Source: Streptomyces sp. NBC_01439
Lineage (GTDB): Bacteria > Actinomycetota > Actinomycetes > Streptomycetales > Streptomycetaceae
Length of the DNA: 64,000 nucleotides
Assembly: GCF_036227605.1 (NCBI RefSeq)
Contig: NZ_CP109487.1
Location: 124,001-188,000 of the forward strand
Direction of reading: 5' to 3'
In this document: positions 54,448-63,322 of the stretch, in pieces
How the letters are laid out: the number at the start of each line of letters is the position of its first letter
How positions within the stretch are numbered: position 1 is the first letter of the stretch
The notes under the pieces: generated by a model
The model's database searches: none
Told to the model about the DNA's origin: nothing
Seen by the model: only the letters and a program-made list of their open reading frames with translations
Translations under genes and position numbers: made by a program

Positions 54448-56421
54448 TCAGGGGAAGGGGTGCGGGTGCAGGGGCAGTTCGCCGTGGTGCGCCGGCCGGC
54501 CGGTGCGGCCCAGGCGGTGGGGCACTTCCAGCAGTCGGGGCAGGCCGAGGGTGCGCCGGTTGACGTGCCCGAAGGTCATCGGGAGTGCGCCGGGGACGAT
54601 GACCTTCACGCAGTGCAGGCCGAACTGCTCGCGCAGCCCGGGCTCGGTCTGGTCGACGGCGATCACCTCCAGTCCGGCCCGGGCGAGGCGGCCGACGCTC
54701 CGCGTCAGGAGGTCGGACAGGTCGGGCACCGGCTGGGGGGCGCCGGGCCAGGCCTCGTCGACCGTGGCGGTCGGGGTGTCGGTGAAGAGGAACTCCAGGC
54801 GGGGGGCGGCCTCGGGCAGGGTGCTCAGTCCGACGTGGTCGTCCAGGGCGAGGACGAGTTCGGGGTGCTCCAGCATGGGCCGCAGCCGCTGCGGGTCGCG
54901 CGGCCCCTTGTCAGCGGAGGAACGGTGCGGTGCCTCCAGCACGTTGGTGACCACCTCGGCGACGGCGGAGCGGATGGCGGCGCGCGGATCGTGGTGGGCG
55001 CCGGCCGCGAGGAACATGCGCGGCGCATCGGGGTGGCCGCCCTCGTAGCGGCAGACCGCCAGGACGGCCGGGACGGCGAAGTCGTTGGTGGCGTCCAGGA
55101 GCAGGAGCCGGTAGCCCGCGGCCGCCGCCCGATCGGCGAGCAGCAGGGTGTCGGTGTCGTCGGCCGGCGGGTGGATGCGGTGCAGCGGGGTGGTGGCGTA
55201 CCAGGCCATGAGGAAGGCGTCGCGTTCTGCGACCTCGAACAGCCCGTACAGGGCGGCCTCTTCGGGACTGTTGCCGAGGCCGCAGCCGTTGGAGGACTCG
55301 TAGACGACGCGCGGCCGGTCCGGTCCCGGTACGTCCCAGTAGGCGACGTGTTCGGGGACGGCGATCGGCCTTTGGTGGGTGAGGGACCAGCCGTGTACCC
55401 AGTGGAGTGGTAGGTCGGGGGTGTAGGGGACGGTGGGTGAGGCGGGGTGGCCGTGGTGGGTGGGGTCGGGCAGGCCGAGCCGTGCGGGGTCCAGTGCGCG
55501 GCCCGGGCCCAGTTCGGCGAAGGAGGCCAGGAGGTCGGTGCGGCGGCCGGTGGGGCGCATGCCCGCGTACCGTTCGACGGCTTCGAAGAGGGCGATGCGT
55601 TCGCTGTCGGGGAAGGAGCGGGCCCGGCCGTGGCCGCCGTCGTCGACAGACCTGCCGTCGGTGACGAGAGCGCTGGTGAGGCTGGACGCCGAGTCCTCGG
55701 AGCGGCGCAGTAGTCGCACGGGGCCGAACCGCTCGTCGTGCAGGGCGGCTCGTAGTGCGGCGCCGGTCGTACGGGGGTTGGGGCCGCGCAGGACGGCCGG
55801 GTCGGGCATCGGGCGGGGTTCGCAGGGCAGTGGGCGGAGTGGTGTTTGCGTGTCGGAGGGCAGGGGGCGGCATACGTGGCAGCCCCCGATGGGGCGGACG
55901 TGGTGGGTGGTCCAAGTGCCGCGGCCCTGGTGGACGATGTGGACCACGGCCGTATCCGCATCCGGGCCGGAATCCGGGGCGAGGTCGGGGTCGGGGTCGG
56001 GGTCGGGGTGGTCGAGGAGGTCCTGGACGAGGGCCAGGGTGGCCGGGGTCAGGGCCGGTGAGGGTACTCCGGCCAGGGTCAGCTTCGGGGTCTGCCACGG
56101 CACCCGGCCGCCCGCGGTCGTCAGGCGCTGGTACTCGGTGCAGACGAGACAGGCGGCGGCGCCCGGCCGGAGTACCGGTCCGATCACCGCCAGCGGCCCG
56201 TCGTAGCGCACCGGGACCAGGGCGACGGGCCGGTACAGGGCGTGGCGGCTCAGTTCCTCGGCGAGGCCGAGGGTCCAGTGGGTCAGTAGGACCGCGGCCC
56301 GACCGGTGGTGGCCGCCAGGGCGGCGGCTGCGTCCAGCACGGGGACGGGGCCCGAACCGGTCGCGGGCACGGGTACGGGTACGGGGGTGGGGCCGGCCGC
56401 GGCAACGGTGGGGCTGGTCAT
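54448..56421 (-). CDS. lazE: LazE-type YcaO cyclodehydratase with zinc-binding N-terminus
   Basis: The 657-residue protein has an N-terminal region (about 25-200) with two CxxC pairs, Cys91/Cys94 (ACLVCTEYQ) and Cys181/Cys184 (GGCHVCRP), likely a structural zinc site as in TOMM cyclodehydratases. A YcaO domain (about 225-650) contains LVTDGRSVDDGGHGRARSFP, YESSNGCGLGNSPEEAALYG with LFEVAERDAFL (the ATP/Mg site block), and ends in the proline-rich HPHPFP tail typical of azole-forming YcaO proteins. It phosphorylates backbone amides to cyclise Cys, and some Ser, into azolines in the precursor core. ATG 56421 overlaps the lazD stop as ATGA. Confidence 0.95.
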   Translation of the reverse strand: MTSPTVAAAGPTPVPVPVPATGSGPVPVLDAAAALAATTGRAAVLLTHWTLGLAEELSRHALYRPVALVPVRYDGPLAVIGPVLRPGAAACLVCTEYQRLTTAGGRVPWQTPKLTLAGVPSPALTPATLALVQDLLDHPDPDPDPDLAPDSGPDADTAVVHIVHQGRGTWTTHHVRPIGGCHVCRPLPSDTQTPLRPLPCEPRPMPDPAVLRGPNPRTTGAALRAALHDERFGPVRLLRRSEDSASSLTSALVTDGRSVDDGGHGRARSFPDSERIALFEAVERYAGMRPTGRRTDLLASFAELGPGRALDPARLGLPDPTHHGHPASPTVPYTPDLPLHWVHGWSLTHQRPIAVPEHVAYWDVPGPDRPRVVYESSNGCGLGNSPEEAALYGLFEVAERDAFLMAWYATTPLHRIHPPADDTDTLLLADRAAAAGYRLLLLDATNDFAVPAVLAVCRYEGGHPDAPRMFLAAGAHHDPRAAIRSAVAEVVTNVLEAPHRSSADKGPRDPQRLRPMLEHPELVLALDDHVGLSTLPEAAPRLEFLFTDTPTATVDEAWPGAPQPVPDLSDLLTRSVGRLARAGLEVIAVDQTEPGLREQFGLHCVKVIVPGALPMTFGHVNRRTLGLPRLLEVPHRLGRTGRPAHHGELPLHPHPFP

Positions 56422-58262
56422 CGGGCCTCCTCGGCGGTGCGCAGCACGGTGAAGCCGAAGGAGCGCAGCAGGTCGGCAAGGCCGGATTCCGGTGCGGGGC
56501 CGGGTGCGGGAGGTGTGCTCGCGGGGCCGGCTTCGAACAGCTGGTGGAGGGTGGTGCGGAAGGCTTCTTCGCGTCGGGCCAGGTCGGCGAGCCAGCCCCC
56601 GGTCCAGCCGAGGTCTTCCCAGGCGGCGGTGGTCACACCGGCTGCTGCCAGCGGGGCGGCCGCGGCCCCGGAGGGTGGTGGCGGGCTAGCGGGCGTCCCT
56701 GTCCTGGCGGTGCAGGTGGTGGTGACGGCGGCCAGCGCGGCGAAGGCAGCGGCGTCACCGGGAGTCGCTTCGACGGCCTCGCCGAGCAACTGGCCCGGCC
56801 CCCGCCCGGGCCCGGGCGGGGTGCGGCGGACCACGGCCCGGTACGCGTGCGCGTGGGGGGCAGCTCGGTGCACCTCCAGTCGTGCGGGGACGGCGAGCCG
56901 GCCGGTCAGGGTCGTCCACCAGTGGCACAGCTGCGGGTGGCCGGACCAGCGGGCTGCATCGACCGGGGGGCAGTCGTGCGGGGCGGCGGCGAGGCGGCGT
57001 GCGGCGGCGTGGCGCAGGGCGCGGCCGTGGGCGTGCCCCGGGTCGGCGCCGACGGTGAAGGTGGCGTCCTCGAGGAGCAGTTCGGCGGCACGGCAGAACA
57101 GTTCCAGCCGGGCCAGGTCGAGGCGGGGTCCGCCGCCGGTCAGGGTGCGGGGGGTCGTGGAGTGCCCGGTGGCGGGGCCGGGCAGGGTGCAGGTGGCGAG
57201 CGGGACCGGAAGCTGGGGCAGGTCCTGCGGCTCGGGTGCGGGCAGGGGGCCGCAGCGGCGGTCCCCGAGGGCAGCGACCCGCCGCAGTGCCTCGGCGAGC
57301 TGCACCGGGGGCGCGAGGCGGACGCGGCGGTCGGCGTCGATCCGTTCGGGGCCGAGCCAGCTGTGGTGGTCGGAACGCGCGGGGCGGGCGTCGGCGAGGA
57401 GGACGGCGGGGATGCCGGGGAGCAGCCGTGGGTCGTCGGCTTCGGTGGCCGGGTCGGGCAGTGCGGCGGCCGCGCACAGCAGCCGGTGCGCGGCGGCGCC
57501 GGCCAGCAGTGCGGGGAACGCGCCCGGGGTCGCGTGGGGTTGCGGGGCGGTGGCGCCGTCGGTGAGCCGGGCCTCAAGGGCTGCCGCGTCGGCGCGTGCC
57601 TGGGCGGCGCTGCCGGGAGCGGTCACGTATCCGGTGGCGCCGCCCCGCCCGGCCACGACCGCCCGATCTGGGCCTGCGCCGCCGCGGAGGGTCAGTAGGA
57701 CGCGGTCGTGGGGCAGGTCCGGGTCGGGGGTGAGGGTGACGGGCACCCCGCCGGCCGTCAGCGCCCGTACGGCGGCGGTGGCGGTCGGGGAGGCCGGGTC
57801 GCGGGCCAGGACTTCGGCCCGGGTGGTGGCGAGGAGGGCGGCCGCGTCGGCGGGGTGCGTGGCGGTGGCGTCAATCCACCGTGTGACCGTGGGGTCGGGG
57901 TGCCCGGCGGCGGGTGGTGCGGGGATGAGGAGGTCGTGGTCGGCGAGCCGGTCGAGGAGGGTGTCGACGGCGGTGCGGACGGCCGAGCCCGGCTCCAGGC
58001 CTTCGCGGAACCCGGCGAGGTGGCCGGAGCGCAGGGGTTCCTCCAGCAGGCCCCACACCACGGGAACGGCGGTGCTGCCTTCGAGCGTGACGCTGCCGCG
58101 CCGTCCCCGCAGGTGCAGGCCGGCGCGCAGGGGTGTGGCGGCGGTGCCGGGACGCAACCGGCCGCTGCCGTTCGCGCGGGTCCCGCCGGTGTCGTGGGTG
58201 TCGTGGGTCTCGTGGGTCTCATGGGTGTCGTGGGTCTCATGGGCGGTGTGTTCGCCGGTCAT
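56418..58262 (-). CDS. lazD: LazD-type leader-binding partner of the cyclodehydratase
   Basis: The 614-residue protein occupies the lazD position between C and E. Residues about 40-115 (LHLRGRRGSVTLEGSTAVPV; VWGLLEEPLRSGHLAGFREG; VDTLLDRLADHDLLI) look like the winged-helix RRE that holds the precursor leader. The rest resembles ocin-ThiF-like E1 partners, with VPVTLTPDPDLPHDRVLLTL and later alanine-rich helical sequence. It should deliver the precursor to LazE. The first 25 residues are an unusual run of TH(D/E) units (HETHDTHETHETHDTHD). ATG 58262 overlaps the lazC stop as ATGA. Sequence similarity outside the RRE is weak, so position weighs heavily in the call. Confidence 0.85.
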   Translation of the reverse strand: MTGEHTAHETHDTHETHETHDTHDTGGTRANGSGRLRPGTAATPLRAGLHLRGRRGSVTLEGSTAVPVVWGLLEEPLRSGHLAGFREGLEPGSAVRTAVDTLLDRLADHDLLIPAPPAAGHPDPTVTRWIDATATHPADAAALLATTRAEVLARDPASPTATAAVRALTAGGVPVTLTPDPDLPHDRVLLTLRGGAGPDRAVVAGRGGATGYVTAPGSAAQARADAAALEARLTDGATAPQPHATPGAFPALLAGAAAHRLLCAAAALPDPATEADDPRLLPGIPAVLLADARPARSDHHSWLGPERIDADRRVRLAPPVQLAEALRRVAALGDRRCGPLPAPEPQDLPQLPVPLATCTLPGPATGHSTTPRTLTGGGPRLDLARLELFCRAAELLLEDATFTVGADPGHAHGRALRHAAARRLAAAPHDCPPVDAARWSGHPQLCHWWTTLTGRLAVPARLEVHRAAPHAHAYRAVVRRTPPGPGRGPGQLLGEAVEATPGDAAAFAALAAVTTTCTARTGTPASPPPPSGAAAAPLAAAGVTTAAWEDLGWTGGWLADLARREEAFRTTLHQLFEAGPASTPPAPGPAPESGLADLLRSFGFTVLRTAEEAR

Positions 58263-59479
58263 GTCCGTGCCTCCAACGCGTCGATAACGGTGCCGATCTC
58301 GGTGCGCCAGTCGCAGCCGGTCAGGGCCGGCACGGCGCGGACGACGAGGTGCGCGGCGAGGTAGCGCTCCAGCGGGCGGACGTCGCAGACGGTCAACAGC
58401 CGGTACAGGGCGTTGGTGCAGGCCCGGTGGATGAGGTAGTCGGGACGGCTCCACATCGTGCCCTGCGGGTCGGCGCGGCGCAGTAGCTGGTGGAACTCGC
58501 TGTAGCGGGTGCGGATGTCTTGGTTCCAGCGTTCGTACGCGGCGCCGTCGCCGGTTGCGGCCGCTCGGGTCCGGTAGGCGAGGGGGTCTCCGTGGAGGTC
58601 GGCGCCGGCGGCATGGCGTCGGCTCGTGAGCTGCCAGGCGTTGCGGGAGAAGCCGGCCCAGGCCTGTTCCCAGTCGTCCGTGTGCCCGTCGGCGATGCGT
58701 GCGACGAGGGCGGTGACGGTGTCCCCGGCGCGCTCTGCGTGTCGTTCGAAGGTGGCGCGGAGCTTTCCGTCGGGGTCGTCGTGGAGGAGGAAGTCCTCCA
58801 GATGGGAAACGTAGGACCAGTGTCCGCCCGTCAGGCCGCCGGGGTGGGCGCAGGCGTGGGCGGCCAGGGCGGTCACCGCGAGGCGGAGCCGGGCGCGGTC
58901 GGTGTCGCCGTGCCGGCCGAGGAAGGCGGCACCGGCCCGCAGGGCGTCCAGGCCGTGGCGTAGGAGGTCTTCACGCAGGGCGGTTCCGTCCGCTTTGAGG
59001 AGAGTGCGTACGGGGGACCGGTCGACGGGTTCGATCCGGGTCGTGTTGTCGGGGTGGATCGGCCCGTAGGGCGGGGGGAGGAGTTCGGCGCGCCCGGTCT
59101 CGGTGGCTTGTTCCAGGAGTTGGGCTTGGGTGAGGTCGCTGTGTGAGGGGTGTGCGCGCAGCCAGGTGCGGATGTGTGCGGCCGCGGCCGCGGCGGTGTC
59201 CGCCACGGCGGCGGGGTCGGTGCCCTGGAGCCGCAATCGCAGGTGCGGGCCGTGTAGCCAGTGCCGCTCCACGTGCGCGGTGGTGCCGTCGGTGGTGGCG
59301 GTGGCGGCGAGCGGGAGCATGACTTCGCGCAGCAGCGGGGCCTTGACCGGGTGGTGGTAGTAGGCGACGACGTCCAGCGCATTGTGGTCGCGGAGGTCTT
59401 GTCCTGGGGTTTGAGGGTCGGGGGGCGGCATGTCCGGTGCGCTCCTGTCGTGTTGCTGCGGGCTGGGCGGGCGGGTCAT
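58259..59479 (-). CDS. lazC: LazC-type pyridine synthase (macrocycle-closing enzyme)
   Basis: The 406-residue protein has the lantibiotic-dehydratase C-terminal-like fold used by thiopeptide pyridine synthases: NALDVVAYYHHPVKAPLLRE, ERHWLHGPHLRLRLQG, HSDLTQAQLLEQATETGRAE and GGHWSYVSHLEDFLLHDD. In the lactazole pathway LazC joins two dehydroalanines in a formal [4+2] addition, forms the central pyridine and expels the leader. ATG 59479 overlaps the lazB stop as ATGA; a second Met 16 residues later is a possible alternative. The separate eliminase domain is in LazF, so this stand-alone copy is the best candidate for ring closure. Confidence 0.9.
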   Translation of the reverse strand: MTRPPSPQQHDRSAPDMPPPDPQTPGQDLRDHNALDVVAYYHHPVKAPLLREVMLPLAATATTDGTTAHVERHWLHGPHLRLRLQGTDPAAVADTAAAAAAHIRTWLRAHPSHSDLTQAQLLEQATETGRAELLPPPYGPIHPDNTTRIEPVDRSPVRTLLKADGTALREDLLRHGLDALRAGAAFLGRHGDTDRARLRLAVTALAAHACAHPGGLTGGHWSYVSHLEDFLLHDDPDGKLRATFERHAERAGDTVTALVARIADGHTDDWEQAWAGFSRNAWQLTSRRHAAGADLHGDPLAYRTRAAATGDGAAYERWNQDIRTRYSEFHQLLRRADPQGTMWSRPDYLIHRACTNALYRLLTVCDVRPLERYLAAHLVVRAVPALTGCDWRTEIGTVIDALEART

Positions 59480-62232
59480 CGTGGGCGTCCGACCCGGTAG
59501 ACCTCCAGGGCGAGTTCGACGGCCCGGGCGGGGGTGGCCAGGCCGCCGGGGGCGGGCAGGGCCTCTTCCAGGACGACGCCGTCGGTGTGTCGGGACAGCC
59601 ATTTGGCCAGGCAGCGCAGGTGCAGGGCGTTGCCGAGGTCTGCGAGGTGCGGTTTGGGTCGGGCCAGGTGGCTGAGGAAGTCCTCGGTGGCCCGGCCCGT
59701 GGAGGCGCCGGCCACCGGGTGGAGGAAGACCTGTTCGGGCAGGCCGAGGAGGGCGCGCCAGTGGGCCGTGGCGGCTGTGGGGACCCGGTGGGGGTTGGTG
59801 TCGGCGGCGAGGTCGGCGCGCAACTGGGCCACCACGGCGGGCGGTAGCAGCCAGCGGCGGCGCTGGAGGACCACGTGGCGGTGGCGGAGCCGGGAGCTGA
59901 CGGTGACCTGGCCGCCGGGTGCGTCCAGGGTTCGGCGGGGGGCGAGGGGCCGGAAGTCGACGACGCCGCCGGGGTGGTCGGCGAGGTGGGGTGCGATGCG
60001 GGCGGGTAGCAGCACGGGGGCGAGGAAGCCGGGGTAGAGCACGTCGAGGGGTTCACCGGTGGTCTTCAGGTGGATGCGAACCTGGTCGGTGGCTTCGTCG
60101 TGGACGAGTTCGAGGTCGGCTTCGGCGATGGGGGTGCGGTCGCGGTCGGGGCCGATCTCGTCCGGGACGAGGAGGGGGTGGAGGTTGGCGTTGAACCCGC
60201 TGACGGGGCGGATCTGGGCGGGGCGGGCACCGGGGCCGAGGCCGCGGCGGATCTGCCGGGACACCTCGGCGGTGGCGCGGGGGTCGAGGAAGTCCAGGAA
60301 GCGGCTGGTGAACCGGCCCCATCCGCCGTAGACGTGGTTGACCGCCAGCAGGGCGGTGGCGGGGTCGCGCTGGAGGAAGTAGGTGTAGCTGAGGGGGCGT
60401 TCGAGGGTCGGGGCGGGGAGCCGCTCCCCGAGGGTCTTGAGGGTGTCCGCGGGGAGTACTGCCTCGTCGGCGGGAGCGCAGGTGTGGCGATATCGGGGGC
60501 CGTCGTGGTCCCGCAGGGCGGTGGTGATCTCCGCGCGCAGTCGGGCCAGCGGTTCGGTCCCGGTGGGGAAGGCGTCACGGTCGGCGGGGTCGAGCCGGGC
60601 GATCCGTCCGGCGGTCTCCCAGGCGGCGGTGACGTCGGCGCCGAACTCCCAGGGGTGGGCGCAGCGTCCGCCGGGGCCGTAGCGCTCGACGAAGCGGTCC
60701 CGCAGGGCGCGGCGGACGAGGTGGCCGAGGTCGAAGAGCTCGGCGAGGGCGGTGACCTCGGCGAGGGCCTCGTGGTCGGCGGCGTCGAGGAAGCCGTCGA
60801 GCGTCAGCGGGCGTGCGGCGATCACGTCTTCGGACAGGACGGTCAGCGGGGCGGAGCCGGTGGGGACGGGGCGGCCGGCGGCGGCCAGCTCGGCGGTCCA
60901 ACGCTGGGTGAGGTCGGTGAGCAGGCCGGGGCGGTCGGCTGCCGGGGCGGCGGCGAACCGGGCGGTCAGCGAGCCCAGTTCGGCGATCCGGTCGGCGCGG
61001 TGCGCGTCCTCGGGGTGGTCGGGTGCGAAGGTGCGTACCCAGGCGTCGAGGCGTTGGAGGGGGGCGCGGTCTTGTGGGGCGAGGGGGTGCTGCGGGACCA
61101 GCAGGTCGGCGTGGGTGAGCCGGTCGAGGAAGGCGGCGACCGCGGCCCGGCCGTCGCCGCTGTCGTCCGGGCCGGACAGGCCGGGTGGGCCGGGCGGTCC
61201 GTCCGGGCCGGACGGGCAGAGCGCCGCGGCCAGGTGTTGCGTCAGGTCCGCGAGCGGTACGGGGTTCTCGGCGAGGTGGGTGAGCAGGCGCAGCGGATTG
61301 CTGGAGGCCACCTCGGCCTCGTCCTCGCCGGGCACGAGGTAGCGGCCGCCGGCGAAGGATGGCCGGTCGCGGGTGTACGCGGTGCGTGCGTCGGCGATTC
61401 GTGCGGTGCTGGTGATGCGATGGGGAAGGGTGGTGCGTCGGTGCGGTGCGTCGAGGAGGGCGAGTGTCAGCGCGGTGGTGAGGGTGCGGTTGGTCCGTAC
61501 GACGGATCGCAGGGGGCCGTCGAGGACGGGCGCGGTACCCCAGGAGGCCACCGGGTGGGTGGGGCCGTCGGCAGGGCGGCCGGCCAGTGGGCCCCATCCG
61601 ACCGCTGTGAACCATGACAGCGGGCTGGTTTTGGTGCTGGCCCGCAGGGCGTAGCGCAGCACGGTGGGTTCCTCTTTGCGGGCGCGGCGGTCGGCCGTGC
61701 CGGCGGCGGCACGGTTGATGGCGCGCAGCAGGTCGGCGCTGGTCAGGGCGGTGGCCTTGGCGAAGGCGGGCTCGCGACAGAGGGCGGCGAGCGAGGTGCG
61801 TTCGGCGTCGAGGGCGGGGCCACAGGTCGCGTCGAGGGCGGCCAGGAGGGTGTCGCGGTCGGCGCGAAGGGCGAGCCAGGTCGCGAGCCGGGGCAGGCGG
61901 GCCGGTAGGTCACCGAGGCGGACGAGTAGGGCGGGGCGGGGTTCACGGCGGTTGTGCAGGGCGCGGCGCAGCGGCAGGACGGTGTCGCGGTGGAAGTCCG
62001 CGGGGTGGTCGTCGCGGGCGGCGTACAGGTCGTCGCAGAGCGGTGCGGTGGTCAGGGACAGTTCGGTGTCGAGCCGGTGGAGGCGGCTCAGTAGGTCCCG
62101 GAAGGCGGCTGCGGCGGGGGGCTGGGCCGGCTGGGCGAGCACGGTGGCGCGGGCCAGCGCGTAGGGCGCGGACCGTACCCGGTAGCCGTCGGTGCCGGGG
62201 GTGAAGTGCGGCTGCGACTGCAACTGCGGCAT
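59476..62232 (-). CDS. lazB: LazB-type glutamyl-tRNA-dependent LanB glutamylation protein
   Basis: The 918-residue protein matches the lantibiotic dehydratase N-terminal (glutamylation) domain: GYRVRSAPYALARATVLAQP, YALRASTKTSPLSWFTAVGW, SYTYFLQRDPATALLAVNHV, YGGWGRFTSRFLDFLDPRAT, and RPVSGFNANLHPLLVPDEIG. It lacks the C-terminal elimination domain of class I lanthipeptide dehydratases, which here is in LazF. This is the split arrangement of thiopeptide systems. It would transfer glutamate from Glu-tRNA to core serines. ATG 62232 has AGGACGGGAA upstream; the open frame continues above it but is low complexity. It is preceded by a strong hairpin separating it from the precursor genes. Confidence 0.94.
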   Translation of the reverse strand: MPQLQSQPHFTPGTDGYRVRSAPYALARATVLAQPAQPPAAAAFRDLLSRLHRLDTELSLTTAPLCDDLYAARDDHPADFHRDTVLPLRRALHNRREPRPALLVRLGDLPARLPRLATWLALRADRDTLLAALDATCGPALDAERTSLAALCREPAFAKATALTSADLLRAINRAAAGTADRRARKEEPTVLRYALRASTKTSPLSWFTAVGWGPLAGRPADGPTHPVASWGTAPVLDGPLRSVVRTNRTLTTALTLALLDAPHRRTTLPHRITSTARIADARTAYTRDRPSFAGGRYLVPGEDEAEVASSNPLRLLTHLAENPVPLADLTQHLAAALCPSGPDGPPGPPGLSGPDDSGDGRAAVAAFLDRLTHADLLVPQHPLAPQDRAPLQRLDAWVRTFAPDHPEDAHRADRIAELGSLTARFAAAPAADRPGLLTDLTQRWTAELAAAGRPVPTGSAPLTVLSEDVIAARPLTLDGFLDAADHEALAEVTALAELFDLGHLVRRALRDRFVERYGPGGRCAHPWEFGADVTAAWETAGRIARLDPADRDAFPTGTEPLARLRAEITTALRDHDGPRYRHTCAPADEAVLPADTLKTLGERLPAPTLERPLSYTYFLQRDPATALLAVNHVYGGWGRFTSRFLDFLDPRATAEVSRQIRRGLGPGARPAQIRPVSGFNANLHPLLVPDEIGPDRDRTPIAEADLELVHDEATDQVRIHLKTTGEPLDVLYPGFLAPVLLPARIAPHLADHPGGVVDFRPLAPRRTLDAPGGQVTVSSRLRHRHVVLQRRRWLLPPAVVAQLRADLAADTNPHRVPTAATAHWRALLGLPEQVFLHPVAGASTGRATEDFLSHLARPKPHLADLGNALHLRCLAKWLSRHTDGVVLEEALPAPGGLATPARAVELALEVYRVGRPR

Positions 62233-62265
62233 GGGTTCCCGTCCTGTGGGTGGGGGCGGCGCGCG

Positions 62266-62299
62266 GCTTCCCGCCGCGCGCAGGGGCGCGGCGGGAAGC
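62266..62299 (-). terminator. 14-bp hairpin between precursors and lazB (attenuator-like)
   Basis: GCTTCCCGCCGCGC (62266-62279) is fully complementary to GCGCGGCGGGAAGC (62286-62299) with a 6-base loop. On the transcript it sits about 90 bases after the second precursor stop and 33 bases before the lazB start. It probably lowers expression of the enzymes relative to the precursors. Confidence 0.7.
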
Positions 62300-62389
62300 G
62301 TCTGGCGAGCGGTCATGCGGTGGCGCCGTGGTGCGGTGGTGCCGTGGTGCAATGGCGCCGTGCTGCGGTGGTGCGGTGGTGTTCCCCGG

Positions 62390-62572
62390 TTACAGGGGGA
62401 GTTCGGGCAGCTGCGGGTGGGCGCAGGAGGACGAGCCGCAGGAACAGGAGCTGCCGCCGTTGGACGCGCCTCCCTCGGGCAGCGCGACCGTGTCCCGCAT
62501 GGAGGTCACGGTGAGTTCACCGAGGTCGAGGTCGTCGAGGTCGAAACCGGCGGACTGCGTGGCGTCGTTCAT
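62390..62572 (-). CDS. Second thiopeptide precursor, lactazole-like with altered core
   Basis: The 60-residue peptide has a leader closely matching the first precursor (FDLDDLDLGELTVTSMRDTV, then ALPEGGA) and a 24-residue core beginning at Ser37: SNGGSSCSCGSSSCAHPQ, followed by LPELPL. Compared with the lactazole-like core, two residues are added near the N-terminus and one is lost before the SSSC block. The Ser1-to-pyridine-Ser distance therefore becomes 12 instead of 11 residues. Trp2 is replaced by Asn. All Cys and Ser needed for azoles and dehydroalanines are kept. ATG 62572 follows GAGAGG. It lies 22 bases after the first precursor and is presumably processed by the same enzymes. Confidence 0.9.
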   Translation of the reverse strand: MNDATQSAGFDLDDLDLGELTVTSMRDTVALPEGGASNGGSSCSCGSSSCAHPQLPELPL

Positions 62573-62594
62573 GGGATACCTCTCGTGTAGGGGG

Positions 62595-62783
62595 TCAGAC
62601 CTCGAGGGCGGTGACGTCCTGCGGCTGGGCGCAGGACGAGGACCCTTGGCAGGAGCATGAGCCCCAGGACGCCCCGCCCTCGGGCAGCGCGGCGGTGTCC
62701 CGCATCGAGGTGACGGTGAGGTCGCCGAGGTCGAGCTCCAGGTCGTGGAGTTCGGCCTCGGGAGCGCGTGCGGTGTCGGACAT
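62595..62783 (-). CDS. lazA: Thiopeptide precursor, lactazole type
   Basis: The 62-residue peptide has a 38-residue acidic leader (LELDLGDLTVTSMRDTAALP, then EGGA) very close to that of lactazole LazA. The core starts at Ser39: SWGSCSCQGSSSCAQPQD, followed by VTALEV. As I recall it, the lactazole core is SWGSCSCQASSSCAQPQDM, so this one has Gly for Ala9 and a longer tail. Ser1 and Ser12 should form the pyridine. Cys5, Cys7 and Cys13 should become thiazoles, and remaining Ser become oxazole or dehydroalanine. GGGAG lies six bases before ATG 62783. It is the first gene of the operon. Confidence 0.95.
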   Translation of the reverse strand: MSDTARAPEAELHDLELDLGDLTVTSMRDTAALPEGGASWGSCSCQGSSSCAQPQDVTALEV

Positions 62784-63322
62784 ACGTGTCTCCCGGAATG
62801 TGGAAGCGGAAAGCCGAAAGTGCACTGGATGTCGGTCGGCCGGACCGTTCGGCGAGTATTGCGATGCCGTCGGGTCGGCATCAAGTGCCCGAGGGTTACG
62901 CGCGCTACCTGTCCAAGTCCGGTTCTGATCGGTGGTGTCGTCGTCGGCCGAAACCAGCCGCGAGGGATTCCATCCGCTTTCCCGGCGGGGCGCGGAATGC
63001 CCGGCGTGCGGGCCGTCCGCGCCAGATGCCGTGCACCGGTGCCGCCCGGCGGGTTCCGGCAGGGCGGAAAGCAGTGCTCCGCAGCCGGGACCCGCCCCGG
63101 TGGACGCGGCCGCACAAGGGCGATTCACGCCGCACCGGAATCCTCTCCCCCTCTTTCGCCCGCGGGTGTCTTCCCGTCACACGACAGCAGGGCTGGCGGC
63201 TACTTCTCGCCATTTTGGGAATGCCCTCGATCGGATTCATTCGTCATACATTCATTGCGTGTCAGCATGTGGCGGATGAGATGAACCGTCCGATTCGGAC
63301 ACCGACATGACGGAGTATTTTC
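62784..63322. other. Divergent upstream region of the thiopeptide operon and phospholipase gene
   Basis: 540 bases with no convincing gene. It must contain the promoter of the minus-strand laz operon, and that of the phospholipase-like gene in its AT-richer right part (about 63200-63320). I see no regulator-binding palindrome and no third precursor. Confidence 0.45.

Noticed and set aside
59476..62232. Full class I lanthipeptide dehydratase
   Set aside because: No lanthionine cyclase is nearby and the elimination domain is in a separate protein, with YcaO and pyridine-synthase genes present, so this is the thiopeptide form.
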